In this document: piece by piece, positions 29,352 through 38,693 of the stretch
Position numbering within the stretch: the stretch's first letter is position 1
Layout of the letters: each line of letters opens with the position of its first letter
NCBI GenBank assembly: GCA_001534745.1
Contig: CP013997.1
Location: 2,666,001 to 2,730,000 of the forward strand
Reading direction: 5' to 3'
Origin: Pseudomonas monteilii
GTDB taxonomy: Bacteria > Pseudomonadota > Gammaproteobacteria > Pseudomonadales > Pseudomonadaceae
DNA length: 64,000 nucleotides
Made by a program: the position numbers and the translations under genes
Notes under the pieces: model-generated
Databases searched by the model: none
Told to the model about the DNA's origin: nothing
What the model saw: only the letters and a program-made list of their open reading frames with translations

Positions 29352-32300
29352 TCAGGCCGCGTGCGCCAGCAGTGGCTCATGCCCCGTGTGTCGAGGGACA
29401 TACGGCGCCAACAGGCTGCCTGCGCCATCCGGCGCGAAACCCGCCATGGCATGCGTCAGCGACGCGACCGCGGATGAGGACGTTGTCGCACCCACCTCGG
29501 CCAACTCAGGCACTGCCAGGGTGTGTGCACCGAACAAGGGCTGCGCCGCTGCCGGCTGAGGGTCAGGTAGATAAAGCGCACTCCCTGCCGGTGCGTACAG
29601 GAAATGCTCCGGGCCAAGCAGGTTCGGGTCCAGGCCATCGATGTACATCAGGTCGATGATGGTTCCTGCTGCGTTGGGCAAGGTCGTGATTCGAGTGCCA
29701 TTGGCCAAGGCCAGGCCATTGATGACGATCCGCTCTTGTTTCTCGACCTTGAGCTGCGACCATTGCGTCACGCCCAAGGGTGCGAGATCGAGTTTGTCCA
29801 TGGCCGGATTGAAACCGCGGATGGCATTGCGCAGGTCGGTTTGCCCTTCCTGTCTGGCCGCTACGAAAATGGCTGGGCCTTCACCGTTGCGCTCATAGAC
29901 CACCCCGTTAAGGCGGGCCTGAGTACGCCCGTCGGCACCGAACTCCATGCTCACGCCTTTCGCACCGCCTTTGAGGATGACCTCGCCAGGCCGTGAATCG
30001 GTCGGTTGAGGCGGTATCGTGGCAGCCCCGTCGAAGTAGCCTTCGGGCAAGGTAAAACGACGATCGAAACGAAAATGTTCCGCTGACAGCATGCCTGCTT
30101 GCGTATCGAGCAGGTCGATGCGTTGGTTGCCGGGCAACTGAACGCGCGTCGTGGTGCCTTCCTGCGCCAGCGTCAGCTCGGCGAAGCTGCCGATACCCAT
30201 GCCCGTTACGGCAATCACCTCGCCTTTGGCTGCCTCGAAGCCCTGGACGGTGTCCTGGCCACCGGCACGCTGACGCACCACGTAGAGATCTCGGCCTGCA
30301 CTGCCGGTCAGCGTATTCGCACCTCGCCCTCCTTCGAGCACGGTGCCTTGCCCCGACGCGATCAGGTGATCATTGCCATCGCCGCTGACCAGATGACCGA
30401 ATGCCCCAGGCGAAACGATGGACAAGGGCTGGCCTGCCAACGTAGCGCTACCGCTTTGAAGATCGATCCTGACATCGGTAGAGATGGCCGCCGCATTGAG
30501 GGTGTTGAAGCCTCCCGCACTGCCGTTGACGGCATCGTCCAACACCGCGCGTGTCGGCTCTTGAGCGATGCTGGCGAAGGCGTCGGTGTAGACGTACTGG
30601 TCGTCGGCCGAGGCTGCCTCGCCATAGACGCGCAATCCCCAGCTGTGCAGCGTGATGGGCTTGCCGCCGTCGGCGCTGCTGGCCTCCAGTGTCCACGAGC
30701 CCTGACTGTACTCACCCCAGTGGTGGGTCGACATGAAGCTGTAACTGAAGGCCCCGCTGCGCTCACTGCCTCGATCGGTCTCGCCTGCGCCTTCACCGAA
30801 ACGTTTTTTGCCAGCCCGGTCGAGCAGCAGGCTTTGCGTACCGGTCGGTGAGATCAGGCGCAGTTGCAGATCACCCAATTGACCGACTTCGGTATTCACA
30901 TCGACTTCGACATGCTCGATCCGCACGCCTGCCGGCAGTGTATGTTCAGCTCGCGCAGTCTGGCCCGCGGCGATGACCAATTCCACGGACACGGCCGCAG
31001 CGCCGACCTCGGTTTCGTTGACCAGGGTGCGGGTGGCGGTCCAGCTTTCTGCCAGCCGCACCGCGGCGCGTGCATCCACTTTGCCGAACCCATAGTCGTC
31101 ACTTTTGCGCAAGCCGCCGCCATTCCAGTGACGCGCATGGTTGTATGTCCATGTGGTAGCGGCATCCGCTACATAGGCTGCCGATAGCGCCAGGATGTGC
31201 TGCACGTCGCGATAACCCAGCGACGGATTGGCTTCGAGCATCAAGGCCGCCACGCCAGAGACGATGGGCGCCGCGAAGCTGGTGCCTTGGGTCGCCGAAT
31301 AGTCGCTGCCAAATACGGCCCCACGCGCAGTGTCCAGCTTGCGGCTGGTGGCCAACACGTTGCTGCCTGGAGCCGATACCAGCAAGCTGGTGCCAGGGTT
31401 GGAAAAGGGCGCCGCCTCGATCTGAAGCGTGGAAAGATCGCCCTTGGCATTGATCGCTCCGACCTGGATACCGTAGCGGTGATTGCTGGTCAGCGAACCT
31501 TGCGCACTTCCCCCGGCAGCCCGTGCGTTCCCACCCGCATTGACCATCACGGTACCCAGACCGCCGCGGCCATTGCGCGCAGCGTACTGGTTGTTGAGCA
31601 GCAGCGCGGTTTCCGTGGTGACACGGCCACCCGTCAGGTTGGTCAGTGCAAAATCGTGGGTGAACCCCCAGCTGTTGTTGGCCACATCGTAGTGGCCTGT
31701 GTTGGACAGCCCCTGCAGGTCGTTGCCTTGGTTGGCCAGGTAATGCCCAGCCAGGGAAGCCTCAGGCGCGACACCGACCGCGCCCAGCCCGTTCCGGGCC
31801 GCTGCGATCACGCCGGCCACCTGGGTGGCGTGGTTCGAGAACTGCGAGGGCAACAGCCCCTCCTTGCGTTGAGAAGCCAGCCAGCCCGAGTCGACGTTCG
31901 GCGCCAGGTCCGGGTGCTGGAGATCGAAGATTTCCGGCCCGACCGAAAACGCCCCACCGGGCTCGAAGATGCCGACGCGAACCCCTTTACCGCTGTACTG
32001 CTGCCAGACCGGGTACACGCCTATGTCCGCCAGGTACCACTGTCGAGCGGCCAGCGGATCGCTCGGTACCTCGTCGGTCAGCAGGTGCACCTCACCCCGC
32101 ATCGGCGCCGCTTCGCCGGTCTTCAGGCTCACCACGTTCATGGCCGGGTTGCCAGCAGCATCGAGCAATGCGTATTTGAACCCCATGGCGCCTTGGCCAT
32201 GCGGGTCTGGCGTGAAGACCACGTTGCCGTGCTCATCGAGCACGGCCGTACCGCCCATCGCTTCACTGACGTCACTGAGGCGCAAGGGGCCTTGACTCCC

Positions 32301-34811
32301 CATCGGTTGGTCGTTACCCAGCAAGGTTGCCGCCGCAATCACCCGCGCACCGTCTCGTCGGGTCAGTACTGCGCCGCTGGCGTCGGTACGCACGCTGTCG
32401 GTCACCGGCATGGCATGGGGACCGCCCAGATTGACCGCGGAAATGTCGGCGAAATTGAGTTTCTGGATACGCGTGAGGGTCAGGGTGCCATCGCGTCCGG
32501 CAACGGTGTCCTGCAGGCGGTAGCCCGTGTCGGTCGGCGTGATGACGTAGTCGCCATGCGCGCCATGCAGGCTCACCAGGTTGACGCCACCTCCGCCATC
32601 GATCACGGCATCGCCCTTGCCTGCCTCGATGACGTCGTCACCGTCACGACCCTTGATCAGCGCCTGCCCGGCCCCGGCGTAGATGATGCTGCCCTGGGCC
32701 GAGGCGAAGATGAGGTCATTGCCGGGCCCGGCATAAATGACCGACTTGCCCGTGCCACCGACGATGATGTTGCGGCCCTGCCCGCCGACCAGCACATCGT
32801 CGCCGCCCCCACCGATGAGGGTGCTGCCCGCCGCGCCGCCCTTCATGAACACGCCGTGATTGGCCCCGGCGATGAACACATCGTGCCCACGCCCGCCTTG
32901 CGCCATCAACACACCCGCCTTGGCCAGGTTGAGCGACAGGCCCCGGTCGCCCACGACGATGACAGCGTCACGCCCACCCCCGCCGCTGATCTGGGACGTA
33001 TCGTCGCTGGCGCTGATCAGGAAGACATCATCCCCGGCACCACCCTCGTAGCGATTGCGGCCGCCTCCACCGACCAGCCAGCTTCCCTCCGGGGCCGCCT
33101 TGAGCGTGTCGTCGCCCAACCCACCTTGCACGGTCTGCACGCCCAAGGCCTGGGCGTCCAAAGTGACACCCTTGTCATCGTGGGTCGTGTAACTGGTCCG
33201 GGTAACTTCACCCGCGCGGCTTTCGATACGCTGCCCTTGAGCGTCGGCCTGCACACGGTGGCTGACCGCATCGCTCAAGAAATTCACGGCCTGGGCTTCG
33301 CGCTGCTGACCATGGATGACGAACGTACCGGTGGCACGCAGGGTATTGCCGCTGGCATGGGTGGTGTTCTGGGGCGTGGCCGCGAGCGCAATCTCCGAGA
33401 TCGACCAGGCATCGAGCGTCTTGAGTTCGTCGGCTTCGCTGCTGCCGTTGCGATTGTCGTCGGTCCACACGCGTAACTGCGGCCACTGCGCATCGGACGC
33501 GGTGATGCGCCCGTCGGCATCGCTGTCGAGAGACGCGAGCGCGGCGAATGCATCCGGGAACCTCGCCTCTCCGGGCTGGCCCGCCTCCCCTGTCTTGCCG
33601 CCAAAATACTCGGAGATCAACTGCCCGCCATGCCGAATGGCGCCACTGCCATCGTCCAACGCCAGCAGGCCCGTGCCCACACCGATCCAACCCGTGCGCT
33701 TCACGGTACCGCTGTTGTCGATGTCGAAGACCGTGCCGTCCACGATGGACGTCATCTTCACACCCTGCCCGGTCAAGTCGAGCAGCAGTGGGTCCACGTA
33801 GACGTTATGGGTGGTATTGGCGCCCAGGTTGTTGAAGAGCAGGCTGTTCTGAAGGCGCTCGGACGGTGTGCAGGCAGTGCCTTTGTCGATGTAGGCTTGT
33901 TGCAGGTATTCGTTGGGTTTGGCATTGGGGTCCAGCTGGATTTCTCCAGGGCGAACGCCGCCTGTGGCCAGACTGGCGATTTGCGTGGACATGAAATCGG
34001 TCTTGTCGAGGGTGCCGCGCTCGAAGCGGATCTGGTGAGTGGCTTCGGAGACGGCATAGCCGTTGCGCACCGAGTCTGCGGCCTCGGTTTCTCCTTGGGT
34101 GCGGTTTTTAGGGAGTGGGTTGTTCTTGATGAAGAGAGCCAGTTCTGGATCGGGAACGACGTACGTGGCGGTATTGAGCAGTTCTTGGAGCGAGTCTCGG
34201 GCCAATGTGGTCGCTTGGTCCAGAATGGGGTCAGACAGTGCCTGGATCATACGGGGGCTGGCGACTCGGCGGATCCAGCCGGAGACGTCAGCATCCGGGT
34301 TTGATGGACTGTGGGCGGCCAATTCACTGAGTACGTAGCCAGAAAGCAGCATTTCTCCAGTAAAGTCACCCGCGAGCTGTAGGGCCCTAGTCCAAAGCAC
34401 TTCATGCTCAGAAACGGGTGTCGCTTTGAAAAAAGTATCAAGGGTCCAGTAACTTATATCGAGCCCTGCCGCTGAGAACACTCTTTCATGAACAGCGATA
34501 GCCTGACCTGCATTAATTTCAAATTTATCTTGGCCGATGCTTTTCTCGAAGAGGTCAAGTGTGGATTTTGCCATTGATCGCCTCACTCTCTCAAGGATCA
34601 CATGCGGCATTTCCTCTGCATACTGCTCAGCATAGCGTTCCTTCATGAATGTTACCGCAGCCCGGCCCGCAATACCTTCATAACTGACAACGCCTTTCGC
34701 TAAAGTCGCATATCGAGAACCCTTGGACTCAAGAAACGCATAAAAATCTGCTGGCCCTTGATCATCAAGCAATGCTTTGGCCGTCTCGAAGTCCTGCCTT
34801 GTAATGCTCAT
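29352..34811 (-). CDS. Giant RTX protein with subtilisin-like (S8) and P domains
   Basis: A 1819-residue secreted protein without a signal peptide. In order: AT-rich N-terminal helical region (about 1-330); the FrpC-like segment DPLLLDLTGQGVKM with EF-hand-like DSDADGRITASD; glycine-rich RTX calcium repeats (about 580-740); a cadherin-like domain; an S8 peptidase domain (about 935-1210); a kexin-type P domain (about 1284-1404); a second short RTX block (GNDHLIASGQGTVLEGGRGA, about 1480); and a C-terminal region for type I export. S8 residues: His in NHATQVAG (about 993), oxyanion Asn in NAGGN (about 1093), Ser in GTSFAAP (about 1175). The Asp motif reads GIFEPGG, with Glu at the catalytic position. 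The ATG at 34811 has GAGGGG upstream. Confidence 0.92.
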   Translation of the reverse strand: MSITRQDFETAKALLDDQGPADFYAFLESKGSRYATLAKGVVSYEGIAGRAAVTFMKERYAEQYAEEMPHVILERVRRSMAKSTLDLFEKSIGQDKFEINAGQAIAVHERVFSAAGLDISYWTLDTFFKATPVSEHEVLWTRALQLAGDFTGEMLLSGYVLSELAAHSPSNPDADVSGWIRRVASPRMIQALSDPILDQATTLARDSLQELLNTATYVVPDPELALFIKNNPLPKNRTQGETEAADSVRNGYAVSEATHQIRFERGTLDKTDFMSTQIASLATGGVRPGEIQLDPNAKPNEYLQQAYIDKGTACTPSERLQNSLLFNNLGANTTHNVYVDPLLLDLTGQGVKMTSIVDGTVFDIDNSGTVKRTGWIGVGTGLLALDDGSGAIRHGGQLISEYFGGKTGEAGQPGEARFPDAFAALASLDSDADGRITASDAQWPQLRVWTDDNRNGSSEADELKTLDAWSISEIALAATPQNTTHASGNTLRATGTFVIHGQQREAQAVNFLSDAVSHRVQADAQGQRIESRAGEVTRTSYTTHDDKGVTLDAQALGVQTVQGGLGDDTLKAAPEGSWLVGGGGRNRYEGGAGDDVFLISASDDTSQISGGGGRDAVIVVGDRGLSLNLAKAGVLMAQGGRGHDVFIAGANHGVFMKGGAAGSTLIGGGGDDVLVGGQGRNIIVGGTGKSVIYAGPGNDLIFASAQGSIIYAGAGQALIKGRDGDDVIEAGKGDAVIDGGGGVNLVSLHGAHGDYVITPTDTGYRLQDTVAGRDGTLTLTRIQKLNFADISAVNLGGPHAMPVTDSVRTDASGAVLTRRDGARVIAAATLLGNDQPMGSQGPLRLSDVSEAMGGTAVLDEHGNVVFTPDPHGQGAMGFKYALLDAAGNPAMNVVSLKTGEAAPMRGEVHLLTDEVPSDPLAARQWYLADIGVYPVWQQYSGKGVRVGIFEPGGAFSVGPEIFDLQHPDLAPNVDSGWLASQRKEGLLPSQFSNHATQVAGVIAAARNGLGAVGVAPEASLAGHYLANQGNDLQGLSNTGHYDVANNSWGFTHDFALTNLTGGRVTTETALLLNNQYAARNGRGGLGTVMVNAGGNARAAGGSAQGSLTSNHRYGIQVGAINAKGDLSTLQIEAAPFSNPGTSLLVSAPGSNVLATSRKLDTARGAVFGSDYSATQGTSFAAPIVSGVAALMLEANPSLGYRDVQHILALSAAYVADAATTWTYNHARHWNGGGLRKSDDYGFGKVDARAAVRLAESWTATRTLVNETEVGAAAVSVELVIAAGQTARAEHTLPAGVRIEHVEVDVNTEVGQLGDLQLRLISPTGTQSLLLDRAGKKRFGEGAGETDRGSERSGAFSYSFMSTHHWGEYSQGSWTLEASSADGGKPITLHSWGLRVYGEAASADDQYVYTDAFASIAQEPTRAVLDDAVNGSAGGFNTLNAAAISTDVRIDLQSGSATLAGQPLSIVSPGAFGHLVSGDGNDHLIASGQGTVLEGGRGANTLTGSAGRDLYVVRQRAGGQDTVQGFEAAKGEVIAVTGMGIGSFAELTLAQEGTTTRVQLPGNQRIDLLDTQAGMLSAEHFRFDRRFTLPEGYFDGAATIPPQPTDSRPGEVILKGGAKGVSMEFGADGRTQARLNGVVYERNGEGPAIFVAARQEGQTDLRNAIRGFNPAMDKLDLAPLGVTQWSQLKVEKQERIVINGLALANGTRITTLPNAAGTIIDLMYIDGLDPNLLGPEHFLYAPAGSALYLPDPQPAAAQPLFGAHTLAVPELAEVGATTSSSAVASLTHAMAGFAPDGAGSLLAPYVPRHTGHEPLLAHAA

Positions 34812-34816
34812 ATTTC

Positions 34817-35542
34817 TCACCCCTCAACCCTTTTATACTTGTAAACCCTCAAACTCTCTTCATTCGAGAGCAGAAAGCTTTTCCAGTGATCCAAATACCT
34901 CATCGGAAACCTAATCTCTATCCGACTTCCCAAAATTTTGCTATACGCTTCGAACGTGCAATGCGGCACTCTATCCTCAATGTTGCACACCCCTACTACT
35001 AGAGAGAATCCGTCTAGATTTCGCACCCAAAAGACCCGCTCCAAATCGATCGGCCTTGAATAAAAATAATTCAGACCCAAGAACTTTTCGTAATCATCCT
35101 CTTTTCCAGTTCCGAACCGATAATAATTCTTGATCACCAAAATTTTTTCTATATATTCTTCTTTCCCAGGCGCCAACATCATACCGACACCAAAACACTT
35201 TTCAGCGTTAGCCGTGTGATACTCGGCCAACTTGAACTCAGGCCAACACCAGCGAAACAATCTGCTTACAAGCTTGTCCGTGCATGTGTGCTTACGACTG
35301 GACAATCCCTCTCCCCATGGATCATCGCCGACATATTGAGCAAGCCCCCCAAACACCGAATAAGGAAAGCGGTATATCCACTCACCAAACACCCCGCATG
35401 TGTATTGCTCCTCAGGCTGGGCGCTTGCGCCATTCCCACGTAACGCTTCGATCGACCTGACTGCCACTGGAGTGAATTGCAAGGCCACCCAACTTAAAAA
35501 CAACCCGATTACGACAACTCTCGTCACCGTACACTTACCCAT
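34817..35542 (-). CDS. Five-cysteine exported protein B (unknown family)
   Basis: A 241-residue protein with an N-terminal hydrophobic segment (VVVIGLFLSWVALQF) acting as signal or anchor, so the body is periplasmic or extracellular. I recognise no family. It aligns with the upstream gene product over its length: CGVFGEWIYRFPYSVF with CAMMNTLLFSFPRSLF, C-W-P-E-F-K-L with C-V-P-A-F-R-L, and HCTFEAYSK...DHWKSF with QCIFDMYSR...NWKRHF; five cysteines are shared. GGAGG precedes the ATG. It ends 5 bases before the RTX start and is AT-rich. Being in the protease operon it could be an inhibitor, immunity or maturation factor; this is inference. Confidence 0.8.
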   Translation of the reverse strand: MGKCTVTRVVVIGLFLSWVALQFTPVAVRSIEALRGNGASAQPEEQYTCGVFGEWIYRFPYSVFGGLAQYVGDDPWGEGLSSRKHTCTDKLVSRLFRWCWPEFKLAEYHTANAEKCFGVGMMLAPGKEEYIEKILVIKNYYRFGTGKEDDYEKFLGLNYFYSRPIDLERVFWVRNLDGFSLVVGVCNIEDRVPHCTFEAYSKILGSRIEIRFPMRYLDHWKSFLLSNEESLRVYKYKRVEG

Positions 35543-36309
35543 GACGCATGCCTCCGCAAACGTGAGTGACCGTCAGTTACCAGCCGGGCTGATGACGTTT
35601 GATTTTCTTCAACGTCAACGCACGTTACCTGTCGCTCCACGGCCTCAAAATGACGCTTCCAGTTCGCTACGTCGCGCGCTGCAAAATTGACTTGCATGAA
35701 TGTGTGCCCCTGCCGGCTGTACATATCAAAAATGCACTGTGGAGAGGCCAGGTCGTGTCGGCAGGCCCCCACGACATAACCGGCAGGCAACGCCATGTTC
35801 ATATACAATCGCTCTTGGCCCTCGTGCACATCGATATAATCAAGCGCCAACGCCTGGTCGTGAAGAATCTGCTCTTTCGAGAGAGGCAATAAGTAACTGG
35901 GGTTTTGCCGGGGAAAGGTGTTTCTGATCGGCCTCAGAACGGGCAACATGCCTGTGACCTCGCATGTTTTACCGCGTGAATAGAACCCGATCAGGCGAAA
36001 GGCAGGAACGCACGCTCGAGCCACGTCATTGCGAAACGCTGCGGCGAGGGCGCGCTTGCGGGCCGATAGCACCTCCCGCGTCGTAGTGGCCACTTCGTCT
36101 TCAGCTTCGAACAGCGATCTGGGAAACGAAAACAGCAGGGTATTCATCATCGCGCACAGTAGGCTCTGCCCCTCGACCGGCTCGTCGGAGGCCATCATCG
36201 ACGCTGTTGCCAGGGACGCCGATGGTGATCCCTGAGCGTGGTGCTCATAGATTAGACCCGACACACCACACACCACCACGAGAAACACAACAGCCCATTT
36301 CTTTTTCAT
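35524..36309 (-). CDS. Five-cysteine exported protein A (unknown family)
   Basis: A 261-residue paralog of the next gene product. MKKKWAVVFLVVVCGVSGLIYEHH gives a signal or anchor. Conserved pieces are LLCAMM..FSFPRSLF, ARACVPAFRLIGFY, GKTCEVTGML, VVGACRHDLASPQCIFDMYS and DVANWKRHF, with the five shared cysteines pointing to disulfides outside the cytoplasm. The ATG at 36309 has CAGGAG upstream. The gene overlaps its paralog by 19 bases, so both are co-translated with the RTX gene. No known family is recognised. Tandem duplication and divergence beside a secreted protease suggest a dedicated partner. Confidence 0.8.
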   Translation of the reverse strand: MKKKWAVVFLVVVCGVSGLIYEHHAQGSPSASLATASMMASDEPVEGQSLLCAMMNTLLFSFPRSLFEAEDEVATTTREVLSARKRALAAAFRNDVARACVPAFRLIGFYSRGKTCEVTGMLPVLRPIRNTFPRQNPSYLLPLSKEQILHDQALALDYIDVHEGQERLYMNMALPAGYVVGACRHDLASPQCIFDMYSRQGHTFMQVNFAARDVANWKRHFEAVERQVTCVDVEENQTSSARLVTDGHSRLRRHASWVSVR

Positions 36310-36386
36310 TGAATGATCACTCCTGAAAGTCAATCTTGCTGCTCAAGAACGAAACGCTGCGTTTCCCCATCGCCAGCGCAGCGCAC

Positions 36387-38391
36387 TCATTGCTTGGTGA
36401 ACTCGACGATTCGTCCGGCTTTCTTCAAGGCTTGCGCGCGGTGAGCGATGATCAGCACGGTCCTTCCCCGGCAGATCTCAGGCATGTGTTCGAGAATGTG
36501 CCGCTCCGCCTCGGCGTCCAGTGCGCTGGTGGCCTCATCCATGATCAGCACCTTGGGATTGGCGAACAGCGTGCGGGCCAGGGCAACCCGTTGGCGCTGG
36601 CCGCCGGACAACGAGCCCCCGCCTTCGCACAGCACGGTGTCGTACCCCTGGGGCAGCTTGAGGATGAAGTCGTGGGCACCCGCCAGGCGTGCGGCCGCCA
36701 CGATGTCGTCGAACGGGGCACCGGGATCGGTGATGGCGATGTTTTCTCGCACTGTGCCGTGGAGCAGTACTGCGTCCTGCGTGACGACACCCACCTGCTG
36801 CCTCAGCGAAAGCGGGTGCACGGTCGCCAGATCGATGTCATCGATCAGCACCTGACCCTGCTCTGGGACGTGGAGCTTTTGCAACAGAAGCGCCAGAGTG
36901 CTCTTGCCACACCCCGAGGGCCCGCGGATGCCGACGACCTCGCCTGGCTGGATGACGAGGTTGAATCGGTCCAGAACGAGAGGCTGGCCGGGCGCATAAC
37001 GAAAGCAGACCGTGCGAAACTCGATTCGCCCGAGGATGTCGGGCATCGGCCGGCAGGCGGGATCGTTGTCTTCCCGAGGTGCATCGAGCACATCGGCCAA
37101 CCGATGCATGGCGATTCCGGCTTGCTGCAGATGCACCCACAGGTGCGCGAGCCGCTGCACGGGTTGGGCAATGCGCGTAGCGAGCAGGTTGAAGGCGACC
37201 AGTTGTCCCAGGGTCAGGCTAGACTGGATCACCAGCCACGCCCCCAGGCCCAGCACGGTGGCAGTCGTCAGCTTGCCGATCAGACCGACGCCTCCTGCAT
37301 CAAGACCGACGTGTTGCCAGCCCGAAGCCCGGCGAAGACCGTGCTGGCCTGCAGCCTGGCCCAGCGCCGCTTGAACTGCGGCTCGGCGGCCAGCGTTTTC
37401 ACAGTGTCCATGCCGCGCAGGGTTTCCAGCAGGAAGGCGTGCTGGGTAGCACCCTGCACCGCTTGCGCCTCCAGCCTTCGGCGCAGATGAGGCGTGAGCC
37501 CCAGCGCCAGCCCCAGGTACAAGGGAAGCGAACCTAGCACGACCCAGGCCAGCACCGGACTCAACAGAAACAGAGCAGCAGCGAAGACCGCGAAGAACAA
37601 GGTATCGATCAGTGCGCTGAGGGTGTGTGCACTGAGAAACTGCCGCAGCGTCTCGACCTCACCCAAGCGGGCGACCAGGTGCCCGCACTGCCGTGCCTGA
37701 AAGTAAGACAGCGGTAGGGCCAACAGATGACGGTACAGCTGGCTACCCAGCTTGGCGTCGATACGCGCCGCCGTATGTTCGAGGGTGTAGGTGCGGATGG
37801 CGTTGAGCGCGCTTTCGAGCAGCGCGACGGTCAGGCAGGCGATGACCAGCACGTCCAGCGTGTGCAGGTTGCGGTGCAACAGGACCTTGTCCATGACCGC
37901 CTGGAAAAACAGCGGCGACATCAACGCTAAGAGCTGCAAGGCAAACGCGGCGACCAGCACCTGACACAGCCACCTGCGGTGCTCCACGAGCGCGGGAATG
38001 AACCAGCTGAAATCGAACCGGGCGAGGTTGCCGAGGGCCGCGCGCGCAGGCTGCAAGACCAGCAGTTGCCCGGTCCACCGCTGCGCCAGGCCCTGCAGGG
38101 TGAGGGTTTCCGATTGGCCGCTGAGCGGATCGTGTACGAGTACCGTACCTTGTCGTACGGCGGCACGATGAAGGCTGATCCGTTCGTACCCGAAGCGATG
38201 GCAGGCAGGGGTTGATGCGTCAACTGCGCGGACGTGCAGGATTGGTAACGACCTGTCAGGCCGCACCGCTTGGCTTCGTCGAGGACGGTATCCCATCGCA
38301 GGTCAGCATTGTCAGCAATGGTTACAAAGCAGCGGTGAAAATGGCCAATCGCCTGTAGGCATGCCCGAAGGCTGGAGGTGCACCTGTCCAT
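36387..38391 (-). pseudogene. Second type I secretion ABC transporter, frameshifted
   Basis: Three frames joined together give an HlyB-like exporter: a C39-like N-terminus (SLRACLQAIGHFH to QPLPAIA, ending near 38200), the membrane domain (GYERISLHRAAVRQG to NTSVLMQEASV, ending at 37280) and the rest from LIGKL to the ATPase (GPSGCGKST, LSGGQRQRVALARTLF, VLIMDEATSALD, LIIAHRAQAL). At 37275 the sequence is explained by loss of one GGTC of a GGTCGGTC pair. The ATPase part remains open, so decay is recent. No adaptor gene follows it. It is the most upstream piece of the secretion locus and is replaced functionally by the intact exporter downstream. Confidence 0.9.
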
Positions 38392-38693
38392 GATACGGCC
38401 TTGCTCAACGAAGTCGGAGCAAGACTAACCAGGATCGATAAGGGGTGATGTCAGCTCGTGTCTGAAGATTTCGCAGGACGTTTCGTAGGCAATTCCAGAA
38501 ACTCTGTAAGAAGAAAGGTAAGTCTAAAAGAGAAAAATAACCGACTCACGCGTTGGGCTAGAAGTCAGACGCCCCGAAGGCTATCCATGAACAAACGAAG
38601 CCTCCTGTCGCATGCATTGCAGGTGCACCAGCGCCCTGGGCCTGCAGAACCTCCAGGCCCAACGCCTCTCGGTGGTGTGCAACAGCCGTTTGC
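38392..38693. other. Gene-free stretch between pseudogene and acyl-CoA synthetase
   Basis: About 300 bases without a supported gene. It is AT-richer in its left half. A hairpin (TGGGCCTG...CCAGGCCCA) lies near 38638-38662, just after the synthetase stop, without a T-tract; it may terminate that gene. The accessory-to-core boundary is probably here. Confidence 0.4.

Noticed and set aside
31197..33476. 759-codon plus-strand frame opposite the RTX gene
   Set aside because: Antisense shadow of the glycine-rich RTX region; no ribosome site or domain.
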